A stretch of DNA of 64,000 bases from Anaerocolumna sp. AGMB13025 (lineage in GTDB: Bacteria > Bacillota > Clostridia > Lachnospirales > Lachnospiraceae): assembly GCF_029689925.1 (NCBI RefSeq), contig NZ_CP121445.1, forward strand, positions 6,692,501 to 6,756,500, in the 5' to 3' direction. This document shows, one piece after another, positions 44,711 to 53,132 of the stretch. Position numbers and translations under genes: made by a program. The notes below the pieces were generated by a model that made no database searches, was not told the origin of the DNA, and saw nothing but the letters and a program-made list of their open reading frames with translations. Position 1 is the stretch's first letter; each line of letters starts with the position of its first letter.

Positions 44711-45584
44711 ACTAATTTCCTCCTGGTAGTAATATTTTTTGAAATCCTTAATCCATCAGCGGGCAGTATAACTTACATATGGCATATACCAATTGTATAC
44801 ACGATGCAGCTTAAATGTCTTACATGGATTCTTAGTTTCGAAATATCTTGCCAAGCGTTCTGTCCTCTTGGATTTTGCCAAGAAAAACCGTGGTAAATGT
44901 ATTTCCGTTTTGCGAAGGATTTAAATAAATAAAAAAGGCAAAACTTATCTTATGGATTGTAATGTTAATATGTGGTAAATTTGTGGTAAACTAAAAAATA
45001 TTTATTTTTATTTCGTGGATAACTATGTTTTATTATAATTAATACAATTAACTTACTTAAATGCAACTTATAAAATAATCCTTTATTAATCATAACTCTA
45101 AAAGCAACCTTACAAAAATATATCCTTTTAAGTAGTATGAATTAGAAAATCAGACTTTATAAAAAAGTATGATCTGCAAAAATATAACCTTTGCAAAATA
45201 ACCTTACAAATATAGACTTAAAAATTGGTTTTAATAAAATAGCTTTTAAAAATAGTCTTTGAAAATAGCCTTTAAAAATAGCCTTTGAAAATAGCCTTAA
45301 AAAAATAACATTAAAATAATCCTGATAAAGTATAATCTTTTCAAAACATGATCTTTAAAAAATAACCTTATACCTATCATAAAAATACGGTACAAGACTA
45401 TAAAGAATCTTACTAGTACTACATGATATTTATTTATAGTACAAGATTCCATCTTTGCAAATAAAGACAGAATAATAATAAACAAAACACCACCACCTTT
45501 ATAGGTGATAAACAAATAAAAAAGACACTTACCCCCTATAAATAAACTACAGTTTAAGAAACTTCGCAGCCTCAACCTAACACA
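44711..45584. other. Long AT-rich intergenic region
   Basis: About 870 bases without a supportable gene. From about 45100 on it is very AT-rich and low-complexity. It includes a 13-14 bp tandem array (45236-45300) of AAAATAGCCTTTGA/AAAATAGCCTTTAA units, with scattered related AATAACCTT words before and after. A hydrophobic 92-codon frame on the minus strand (45297-45575) is a by-product of the composition. Confidence 0.7.
45236..45300. repeat. 13-14 bp tandem array
   Basis: Five consecutive units of the form AAAATAG(C/T)(C/T)TTT(G/A)A lie within low-complexity AT-rich DNA. Confidence 0.75.
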
Positions 45585-45861
45585 TTTGATAAAATCAGTT
45601 CAAGCTCTTACCTGGAAAGCATGGATTAGGATCTATTTTCTATGCGTATCATTCAGCGCCTGTATAATTCACTTATGGAATTTCTACGTGGTTCAGAGCA
45701 AAAAGGCACACTGTCTGACGAGCCTGCGAGGAGTTTGTGCCTTTTTGCTCTTGCCTTACCACGTAGAAAATCCATTAGTGAATTCAGGCGAAGAATACTT
45801 AGCATAGAAAATAGATCCTAATCCATGCTTTCCTCAAAACCTAAAAGCTGATTTTATCAAA
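45585..45861. repeat. Giant palindrome B (277 bp), inverted relative to A
   Basis: The outer arms TTTGATAAAATCAG and CTGATTTTATCAAA, the middle stem GGAAAGCATGGATTAGGATC with its complement, and the apical stem GAGCAAAAAGGCACA (45696-45710) with TGTGCCTTTTTGCTC (45736-45750) enclose a 25-nt loop, CTGTCTGACGAGC plus CTGCGAGGAGTT (45711-45735). The loop equals the reverse complement of loop A except for 1-2 positions. It ends 127 bases before the sigma-factor ATG, in a divergent gap. Confidence 0.93.
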
Positions 45862-45933
45862 AGTAATCCCCCTACCACTGCGAAGTTTCCCCCACAAACT
45901 AAATTTCTAAAAATTTTTTTTAAATTTTTTAAA

Positions 45934-45952
45934 ATATGAAAAATTTTCATAT
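45934..45952. promoter_or_regulatory. 19-bp perfect palindrome upstream of the sigma factor
   Basis: ATATGAAAAATTTTCATAT is symmetric around its central base and lies 36 bases before the sigma-factor ATG, next to a TATTATAA. It could be an operator, but AT-rich palindromes arise easily by chance here. Confidence 0.3.
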
Positions 45953-45988
45953 CCCCAATTGTATTATAAGTGAAAGGAGTTGAAGCGG

Positions 45989-46477
45989 ATGGAATATTCA
46001 TTTGGTACCGATGAATATATAAAACATGTATTAGAAAAATATTCTAAGATGTTAGTTAAGCTGGCCTTCACCTACGTAAAAAATATGGCAGATGCAGAAG
46101 ACATAACTCAGGACGTCTTCGTCAGTTTAATAAAGAAGGGAACTGGCTTTGACAATGAAGAACATGAAAAAGCCTGGCTTATCAGAGTAACGATAAATCA
46201 TTGTAAAAATCATTTAAAATCCTCCTGGAACAAATTAAAAGTTCCCTTAGAGGAGGATATTAGCTATATACCCAAGGAAGACAGTGAGGTGTTGGTCCTG
46301 GTCTTAAACTTGCCTGCCAAATACCGTAGTGTAATCCATTTATACTATTACGAAGATTACTCCATTAACGAAATAGCCTCAATTCTGCACAAAAACCCAG
46401 CAACTGTGGGGACCTGGCTGGCCAGAGGACGTAACTTATTGAAATCACAATTAATTGGAGGTTTTGAATATGAATAA
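45989..46477 (+). CDS. ECF-type RNA polymerase sigma factor
   Basis: 162 aa from the ATG at 45989, nine bases after AAAGGAG; a TTG at 45980 is in frame. Region 2 (about 15-80) has the ECF core FTYVKNMADAEDITQDVFVSLI. Region 4 (about 105-160) has LPAKYRSVIHLYYYEDYSINEIASIL followed by TVGTWLARGRNLLK. The sequence is close to the SigV/SigW-like group seen in clostridia. The following gene overlaps it by 8 bases and encodes a membrane protein likely to act as its anti-sigma factor. Confidence 0.93.
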   Translation: MEYSFGTDEYIKHVLEKYSKMLVKLAFTYVKNMADAEDITQDVFVSLIKKGTGFDNEEHEKAWLIRVTINHCKNHLKSSWNKLKVPLEEDISYIPKEDSEVLVLVLNLPAKYRSVIHLYYYEDYSINEIASILHKNPATVGTWLARGRNLLKSQLIGGFEYE

Positions 46478-47852
46478 GAATAATTATGTGAAATCTATGG
46501 ACGAACTTAAAATATCAGAAGACTTTAACGAAAGAACCGCACAAAAAATGAAAGCTGCTTTAACCAAACAGCCAGAGAAAAAATATCCTTCCCTTAAAAA
46601 GTTTGCACTGTCTGCTGCCAGTGTAGCGGTTATCATAGCTGCCGGCACTGCTGCCGTAAACTTAACAGGCGGTATATTAAACGGCAATCATAGTGACGGC
46701 TATACTACGGAAAGTACTGTCAATACGGAAAATGCAAAAACTCAGGGCATCACAGTTCCCCTGGTGGAAATCCCGAAATCTGAAAACTCCGGGATAAAAT
46801 CAAGAATGCTGCCTCTGTTCGTATATAAAGGCCATGTCTATATTCAAAGTGCAACTACCTTTGAAACCACTGACGGCATGACTTTAAACAAAGATGATGT
46901 AGTAAGCTTACGAGGCGATTATATAGGAAAAACCAAAGGTTCCCTTAATGAATGGAGCAGCCAGAAGGACTATGCCACCGAATTCGCTTCAACAATTGGT
47001 GAAGGGGATGTGTACACTGTAAAAGGGTATGACAGCAATCACCGTTTAATGGTTTATTATGAATACCAGGACGGCGGTTTTGGCTGTGAACTTTATGACA
47101 GCTTCGGCGGTATGACATTAAAGCGCGGTGCAGATTATTTTAACCTTTTAAACTTAAAAGGCAATGTAGAATCCTATAACTGGGAAAGCTATAACAGTTG
47201 GAATAACGGCATGAATGAAGTGACAGAAGTAAATTCAGCAGATGCTTTAAACGCATTCCTGGATAGCCTCTATTCTTCTGTACCCATTGGCGAAAACATA
47301 GATATGTTAACGGAAAATACGGATTATGACAGTCAGAAATTTGTTGATATCAAAACAAAAGATCATCTGGTTACTTCCTTAAGGCTATTCAAAGGTGGTT
47401 ATGTTTATGATTCTCAGATCGGCTTCTTTAAGGTAGATGACAAAGCTTTTAATGCTTTCTGGGATACTATGCCGGTTACCGCTCCTGCTGACGAAACTAC
47501 TGCTACAACGGATGCTGCTGTTGAAACCAGCCTTTCACTTAGTCCCTCAAAAGCTTCTTTACCGGCAGATACTAAAACTCTTACCTTTACTATTAAAAAT
47601 ACAGGTAAGGCAGATGTGTTTTTCGGTGCTGACTATAGCCTTGAGCAATTAAAGGGCACCAACTGGGAAGCCGTTCCTGCCACTGCTGATTTAGCTTTTA
47701 TCGATATTGCCTACTCGGTAGCACCCGGTTCTACTCAGGAATTTAACGTGGATTTAAGCCAGCTTAAGCCAAGCCTCACTGCCGGAAGTTACCGATTGGT
47801 CAAAACTATTAACGGTCAGACCTTCTATTCAGAATTTGAATTAACGAAATAA
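46470..47852 (+). CDS. Membrane-anchored Ig-like-domain protein, probable anti-sigma partner
   Basis: 460 aa from the ATG at 46470, which has TTGGAGG just upstream inside the sigma gene. The cytoplasmic N-terminus (1-43, MDELKISEDFNERTAQKMKAAL) is followed by one membrane helix (about 44-66), then a large extracellular part. A C-terminal Ig-like domain (about 350-458) has SLSPSKASLPADTKTLTFTI and AGSYRLVKTINGQTFYSEF. The arrangement fits an anti-sigma factor with an external sensor. There is no zinc-binding HxxxCxxC motif, so the binding mode is inferred from gene position. Confidence 0.78.
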   Translation: MNKNNYVKSMDELKISEDFNERTAQKMKAALTKQPEKKYPSLKKFALSAASVAVIIAAGTAAVNLTGGILNGNHSDGYTTESTVNTENAKTQGITVPLVEIPKSENSGIKSRMLPLFVYKGHVYIQSATTFETTDGMTLNKDDVVSLRGDYIGKTKGSLNEWSSQKDYATEFASTIGEGDVYTVKGYDSNHRLMVYYEYQDGGFGCELYDSFGGMTLKRGADYFNLLNLKGNVESYNWESYNSWNNGMNEVTEVNSADALNAFLDSLYSSVPIGENIDMLTENTDYDSQKFVDIKTKDHLVTSLRLFKGGYVYDSQIGFFKVDDKAFNAFWDTMPVTAPADETTATTDAAVETSLSLSPSKASLPADTKTLTFTIKNTGKADVFFGADYSLEQLKGTNWEAVPATADLAFIDIAYSVAPGSTQEFNVDLSQLKPSLTAGSYRLVKTINGQTFYSEFELTK

Positions 47853-47853
47853 T

Positions 47854-47941
47854 ATTAGTCGCTCATAATTTGAATAATAATCGCTCATAATTTGAATATT
47901 AGTCACTTATAATTTGAATAGTAATCACTCATAATTTGGGG
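47854..47941. repeat. Four exact-period 22-bp tandem repeats after the anti-sigma gene
   Basis: Units start at 47854, 47876, 47898 and 47920 and share TAGTC(G/A)CTCATAATTTGAAT. The final codons of the preceding gene (around 47832) already contain AATTTGAATTA, so the array may have grown out of the gene's 3' end. Confidence 0.85.
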
Positions 47942-47972
47942 ATAGCTGCAATTTGTAATTGCATGCTATCCC
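47938..47972 (+). terminator. Terminator hairpin of the sigma-factor operon
   Basis: GGGATAGC..TGCAATT pairs with AATTGCA..GCTATCCC around a 3-nt loop, directly after the 22-bp repeat array. Confidence 0.6.
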
Positions 47973-48057
47973 TTCATAGTAGATACATTAAAAAACCCTT
48001 CATGTCCAAAAGACCTTAAGACTGTCCCTTTTTTCTATTTTAAACTTCTCGTTCTAT

Positions 48058-48384
48058 TTAATTCTGTCTGGTTTCTCTGCATACTCTTATTTTACTGACC
48101 TCTGCTTTAATTTTATTATCTTTTGCAAGGTTATTAATAACCTCCCTGATACCTTCTTTATATTTATCTAAAAAATAAACGGTCATTTCTTCTTTAATCT
48201 TCTCCGGTAATACATCCAGGGCTGTTTTAGCAAGGGAACCCGGAAGTTCGTCCAGTCCATTTAATAATTGGATGAACTTTCCCGAATCTTCTCTGGATGA
48301 TATTTTATCTATAACAAGCGGAATAACCGTATCTGCAATTTCACCGTAGTTGATTTGATCTAATGAAATTTCAATTTTAATCAT
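48058..48384 (-). CDS. Small hypothetical protein
   Basis: 108 aa, mostly helical and charged, with no membrane segment or cysteine-rich motif. MIKIEISLDQINYGEIADTV opens it, and a helical KEEMTVYFLDKYKEGIREVINN segment follows. No family was recognised. It lies downstream of the XRE regulator on the same strand, so it may be part of that transcription unit. A GGTAGGAAGA-like site precedes the ATG. Confidence 0.6.
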   Translation of the reverse strand: MIKIEISLDQINYGEIADTVIPLVIDKISSREDSGKFIQLLNGLDELPGSLAKTALDVLPEKIKEEMTVYFLDKYKEGIREVINNLAKDNKIKAEVSKIRVCRETRQN

Positions 48385-48551
48385 ATCTTCCTACCTCCAT
48401 CATTTTATTAAGTCCCAATCACATTATATGAAGGTTACCGCTTAACTGTCCTTGAAGCACACTCCTTTTCGGAGTATATTTTACAAAATTCGCAGGTTTT
48501 CTTTTTCTATCCATGTATGACTCGTAAGGACATAGATAAAAAATAAGGCTG

Positions 48552-49349
48552 TTATCCCACCAGTGAAATAAATAAATCCGAAATCCATTTCCAGGTGTCC
48601 GGATACTGATCAAGGATTGCCTGCTTTAAATCAGATCCGTTTATATCACTGAATTTATTATCCTTTGTCAGAAATTCAACAGTTCCTTTTACGGCATCTC
48701 CTACGGCTATATGACCGCTTGCATATCCACCCAGGGCAATTTTATCTGCCAAGGCACAGCCTCCGATTGAATATGTCCCTACTGCCAAGCCCCCAAGTGC
48801 AAGATAACCAACTGCGAATCCACCGATAGCAAATAGTCCCACCGCTATTGCTCCAATAGATAGTATTCCCACGGATAAGGCTGCCAGGGTCAACAATCCA
48901 AGGGATACGGCCCCCAGCGAAATAAGACCGGCAGAAACAGCTCCAATAGCAATCAGCCCCGTTGCTATATTACCGATTGCCAGAATGCCCCTGGCATGAT
49001 ACATGCCATAGCCTAGATTAATATGGACAAGGGGCATTCCCTTTACCGTCCTTTTACTCTTATATTCATAATGCCTTCTCTGTTCAATATAGATTACTTC
49101 CTTTTCTATTCTTCGGCCTTGGCCAGGATTCTGTTCATATCCAGTACTTTGTTCTTTCCCGGATATAAGTTCATCAAGACTGATCTGAAATAACTCACTT
49201 AAAGCGGCAAGTTTATTCATCTCCGGTGTGGTTTGACCTAATTCCCACTTAGAAACAGTTTGCCTCGTTACCTCAAGTTTATCTCCAAGCTCTTCCTGGG
49301 ACCAACCTTTACTTTTTCTTAATTCCATTAACCTGTCGTTAAATTCCAT
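48552..49349 (-). CDS. XRE-family regulator with a Gly-rich pentapeptide-repeat domain
   Basis: 265 aa from the ATG at 49349, nine bases after GGAGG. Residues 1-60 are an XRE/Cro helix-turn-helix (LRKSKGWSQEELGDKLEVTR, QTVSKWELGQTTPEMNKLAA). A linker follows. Residues 121-220 consist of about 20 consecutive five-residue units of the form Gly-hydrophobic-x-(Ala/Ser)-hydrophobic, for example GLISLGAVSLGLLTL, in near-perfect register. A short helical tail ends the protein. The repeat could form a beta-solenoid or a membrane-associated stack; its role is unknown. Confidence 0.85.
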   Translation of the reverse strand: MEFNDRLMELRKSKGWSQEELGDKLEVTRQTVSKWELGQTTPEMNKLAALSELFQISLDELISGKEQSTGYEQNPGQGRRIEKEVIYIEQRRHYEYKSKRTVKGMPLVHINLGYGMYHARGILAIGNIATGLIAIGAVSAGLISLGAVSLGLLTLAALSVGILSIGAIAVGLFAIGGFAVGYLALGGLAVGTYSIGGCALADKIALGGYASGHIAVGDAVKGTVEFLTKDNKFSDINGSDLKQAILDQYPDTWKWISDLFISLVG

Positions 49350-50046
49350 TTTTATCATGCCTCCCATAATTCTTTATGGCTTTACTATATAATTCGGTGT
49401 CAACAAAGTCTACCAAGGAGACTTGGAAATTTGTCAACCAAACTTAACATCCCTGTATTTATGCTGCTTCCGGCTGGTTTTACTTGCAGGATATAAACTT
49501 TGATCCGTTAAGTTTTAAAAGTTACATAACCAGACTACTCTAATTGTACTGCTAATTTAAAGTAAAGCACAATACAAAAAAAGTGGCAGAAGCCACTTTT
49601 CTTGTATTTATTTTAATTATATCTCCCACTAATTTAAATAACGATTAACTGGGAGTGTATATAGCATTATCCGGACAAATAAACCTGATTACTTATTTTT
49701 ATGGATAACATTATAAAATTACAATCCATTAAAAATATAAAAATTGCCGGTTGCACTACTAGCTATATATACCCCAAGTGCCCATATACAGGATATATCC
49801 TACGCATCAATTTCATATTTTTTAATATCCAAATCGATCAATGATGTTTTATTCAGCATAAGTTGTTCAGATATTAAGTCTTTATGGTGTTGGTTGGCAA
49901 AAGACAAAATTATTTTACCATAATGTGTCATATTTTTCAATATTACATTGCAAATTGTTGTCGATTAATGAATAATTATGCTAATATGGAACTAACTATA
50001 TCTAAAAACCATCAATATTACGCTATTTATAGATTTCCTTCCCCTA
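49350..50046. other. Intergenic region with one terminator-like hairpin
   Basis: AAGTGGC..GCCACTTTT at 49573-49603 is a short symmetric terminator-like hairpin with T/A runs on both sides. The rest of this 697-base gap is AT-rich. A 60-codon plus-strand frame (49884-50066) has no coding features, and I see nothing else. Confidence 0.6.
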
Positions 50047-51930
50047 TCATAGCAAGCCAGCAGTAGGGTCTTTCTCCTTTTTCTTAGAAATCTCACGGAG
50101 TTTATCCGCATACCAGAACACTACTTCTCCGATTCGATATAGCTCTGCTTCCCTGCTGACACTTCTCCATAATTCCTTATACTCATGATACCAGTATTCC
50201 AAAGAAACCGCCACTTCAAATGCCTGGCTGCCCGCTTTTTCTTTTTCTTCTCCCAAAGCGGTTATGGCTCCTGTTTCATTCCAGAGTTTCATGCCCTCCG
50301 CTGCCAGGATGTAAGCTTTATAAAGATGCCTTTTCTCCTGTTTTGCCATAGACAAAAGCTGATACAGTTCCGCTATTTTTTCAGTGATAAATAGGTTTGA
50401 TGCCTTTACCTTATCCCAGGTAATATTCTGCAATATAGGTGCCCAGGGCTTTCCCTGAAGGCGGTTCTGCTCTCCTTCCTTATGACATACCAGTTCAAAC
50501 CAGGAGGCTTCTGCTTTTGTCGCGATTTCTGCAATGGTTCCAACAAAGCATTCACTAAAGTCACCATACTCAAGCCTGGAAATTTCACGATTTATCTCCT
50601 CAAACTCAGGGATGGTTTTATTCCAGGAAAAGGCCGCACCGTAAATTAATCCGGTAGTTGAAAATTCCGGGTGGTTAATATGTCCGTAATCGCCCCAGTC
50701 TGTATTTAACACCCCTGCTGCATTATATTTATACCCAAAGGTGCACATTCTGCTTATATTATCATAAGAACTCTTAATTAAATTAATAAGCTGATTCCAG
50801 CCCCCCACTCCTGGGCAGACATACTGGATTGCTCCGGCATTATAAAGGTCTTTTGTTCCCTGTTCACTGTGATCTGGAGCATAACCCCAGTTTAAGCAAA
50901 TGGTTTCCTTGGGAAGTTTTTTTATATATTCTGGCATTCCGCAGATGATATCTCCCCAGAACATAGGGATTTTCCCTTTTGATATGATAAAATCACAGAT
51001 TTTTTTGACAAAGTTAATATACATATCATTCACACCGATTTTATCTGCCAGTTCCTTACTTCTCCCCTTACCAAGGTCAAAGGTTTCATCCGCACACAGA
51101 TTAAAGTAATCCGAGGAGAACAAAGGCATATATTCCTCCAGCATTTTGACAACAAAGTCAAAGCTTTCCTCCTTGGATATATCCAGTGTATGATGAGCCA
51201 TCCGTTCAAAAAAAGAAAAGGGCTGCACTTCTGCCTCCTCAAGTTCACAAAGACCGGTATAAGACTTGGTACCAAGGACTTTGTAAAGGTGTCCAAAGCT
51301 TGCAATAGAGGGAATTAAATCAATATGAAGGTTTTTACAGTATCGATCAAACTCCAATATATCCTCTGGCGTAAGAGGAGTATCATCCCGCCAGACTTCG
51401 CTGAAATCCTGAAAGAGAAAACTGTGTTCAATATATAATTGGAGTTGATTTATTTTATAGTAAGACAGTTTGTCTGCAAGGGCCTTAAGAGCTTCCATAG
51501 TAGGAATCCTTCCCCTGGTTACATCATGATAAAAGCCTCTGTTTGGCATATCCGGTTTATCTTCTATCCTTAGACAGGGAATCACCGCTCCCTTATTCTC
51601 AAGGATCTGCCTTAAGGTCTGAATCCCGTATAAAATCCCAGCTCCGCTTCCGCCGGAAATGACAATCTGCTCTTTTGTTACCGTAAGCGTATATTCCTCT
51701 TTAGTAAGTTCTTTATTAAAGTTTATAAAGACAGAACCCTTTTTCGCTTCCCCCTTAGTCAGTAATAAATCAAATCCAAGCTTATGATTTATATCCGCCT
51801 TTAGCAGTTTTGCATGACTGGTAATCTGCAGGTCACACTCCTTATCCAGGATGATTTTACTGTTGTACTTAAGAAGAAAAAATTGCTCCTTCTCAATTGT
51901 CATTTTACTTGGTGCCGGTATCAGATACAT
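50047..51930 (-). CDS. Glycoside hydrolase family 20, beta-N-acetylhexosaminidase-like
   Basis: 627 aa, no signal peptide, hence cytoplasmic. The GH20b domain (about 20-120, ending SGGSGAGILYGIQTLRQIL) is followed by the catalytic barrel, with the Asp-Glu catalytic pair D281-E282 in LCADETFDLGKG. RGFYHDVTRGRIPTMEALKAL opens the barrel. The enzyme should remove terminal GlcNAc or GalNAc from imported oligosaccharides. GGAGGAACAAT precedes the ATG. It is the distal gene of the amino-sugar locus. Confidence 0.9.
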   Translation of the reverse strand: MYLIPAPSKMTIEKEQFFLLKYNSKIILDKECDLQITSHAKLLKADINHKLGFDLLLTKGEAKKGSVFINFNKELTKEEYTLTVTKEQIVISGGSGAGILYGIQTLRQILENKGAVIPCLRIEDKPDMPNRGFYHDVTRGRIPTMEALKALADKLSYYKINQLQLYIEHSFLFQDFSEVWRDDTPLTPEDILEFDRYCKNLHIDLIPSIASFGHLYKVLGTKSYTGLCELEEAEVQPFSFFERMAHHTLDISKEESFDFVVKMLEEYMPLFSSDYFNLCADETFDLGKGRSKELADKIGVNDMYINFVKKICDFIISKGKIPMFWGDIICGMPEYIKKLPKETICLNWGYAPDHSEQGTKDLYNAGAIQYVCPGVGGWNQLINLIKSSYDNISRMCTFGYKYNAAGVLNTDWGDYGHINHPEFSTTGLIYGAAFSWNKTIPEFEEINREISRLEYGDFSECFVGTIAEIATKAEASWFELVCHKEGEQNRLQGKPWAPILQNITWDKVKASNLFITEKIAELYQLLSMAKQEKRHLYKAYILAAEGMKLWNETGAITALGEEKEKAGSQAFEVAVSLEYWYHEYKELWRSVSREAELYRIGEVVFWYADKLREISKKKEKDPTAGLL

Positions 51931-52032
51931 ATTGTTCCTCCTTATATTTCGTGTTTCCGGAATTTTTTGAAAATATTGGTAAAACAGCCGTAAACAACAG
52001 AAGAACCCTTAAGAGGTGACCTTAGTAAAATC

Positions 52033-52992
52033 TCAGTTTACATCAATCCATATTCCGGGGTTTTCTATTGCTTTTCTGCCTGCCTGCTGCATTGCCATGA
52101 TTTCCATGGTTTCTTCTCTGGTGACAGGTACTCTTTTGTCTAAAAAGAAATGCAGCAATTTATTCATAAAATTCATATAATAGTCACTCACCTCTATGTT
52201 CTTAACTCCCTCCGTTTTGGTAGCGGCAAAGAGGCTAAAGGGCAGTTTCCTTCCCTGGGTAAACGTACACATTCTTCCCCCGGTATAAAAATTTTTATAC
52301 TGGTCAGCAGATGTATTTTTATACTGGTCCGTATTCTGGTCAGAGTTTTGAATCATGTCTTTGTCAGTCTGTACCATATACTGTTCCATATATTGATAAA
52401 TAATATGTACCGTTTCGCCGCTTATAAACGCCTGACAGCGCTTTGCACCTGTTCCCATTAGCATCTGGAGCATTTCATATTGGTGTATGGAGTAGTTGAC
52501 CATATCTCCGGGACTTGTAGAAGCACAATAATCAACCAGTTCCGTTATCTGCCTCTTATAGCTTAAGAGTTCCATGCAAAAACGCTGTGCAGAACAGGTA
52601 AATACCGGTGTGTTGTACTTCTTGGCCAAATCAAACATTCTCTTTGCAGCCTCCTTCGTTGGCGCAAAGGTTTTATCACAATAAACCGGTTTCCCACTCA
52701 TTAACGCCTTTTCCGCCAATTCTTCATGGGGCAGACAGTCATCCGCACACATGACCATAATAGCGTCTACGGAGTCAATGAGTTCCTCATAGGTCTCACA
52801 GGGAATGCAGTCATACTGCTCACACCAGGCTTTGGTAGTCATTCCATATTCATCCGGTGTATCCCTTTCGGCATAAGCATGGGTGATTTTGGCCGCTATC
52901 CCATAAAGTTCTGCCCCAAGACTTAAGTATTCCGGGTAATGATTCGAATGCCAGTTATCCAGGTACCGGTCAACAAATCCAATTTTAATCAT
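52033..52992 (-). CDS. Gfo/Idh/MocA-family oxidoreductase
   Basis: 319 aa. The N-terminal NAD-binding half has MVMCADDCLPHEELAEKAL and SGKPVYCDKTFAPT, which matches the EKP/DKP-like substrate motif of the family. The C-terminal substrate domain is short, and a low-complexity segment (SDQNTDQYKNTSADQYKN) is inserted. Family members oxidise sugar hydroxyls or reduce ketosugars. Its place among amino-sugar enzymes suggests a sugar substrate, possibly with the ThuA-like protein encoded two genes upstream (inference). Confidence 0.82.
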   Translation of the reverse strand: MIKIGFVDRYLDNWHSNHYPEYLSLGAELYGIAAKITHAYAERDTPDEYGMTTKAWCEQYDCIPCETYEELIDSVDAIMVMCADDCLPHEELAEKALMSGKPVYCDKTFAPTKEAAKRMFDLAKKYNTPVFTCSAQRFCMELLSYKRQITELVDYCASTSPGDMVNYSIHQYEMLQMLMGTGAKRCQAFISGETVHIIYQYMEQYMVQTDKDMIQNSDQNTDQYKNTSADQYKNFYTGGRMCTFTQGRKLPFSLFAATKTEGVKNIEVSDYYMNFMNKLLHFFLDKRVPVTREETMEIMAMQQAGRKAIENPGIWIDVN

Positions 52993-53132
52993 TATACTAT
53001 TCTCCTTTCAGATATCAAGTACTTTATGAAGCAATTACAAATCTATATAGTATTTAAAATATACCCTTCAATTAACATAGCTTTTATTGTCCTTTGAACA
53101 AGATTCAACTTTACAACCGCATTAATTGCTAA

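Noticed and set aside
45297-45575. 92-codon hydrophobic frame on the minus strand
   Set aside because: It lies in AT-rich low-complexity DNA, has no ribosome binding site and its composition follows from the base bias.
41453-45988. Insertion sequence or integron cassette explaining the palindromes
   Set aside because: No transposase or integrase frame exists in the interval, and no target-site duplication could be seen.
39466-47941. CRISPR array
   Set aside because: Repeats are contiguous or degenerate without spacers of constant length, and there are no cas genes.
49884-50066. 60-codon plus-strand frame
   Set aside because: No ribosome binding site, no recognisable features, and it overlaps the end of the GH20 gene on the other strand.
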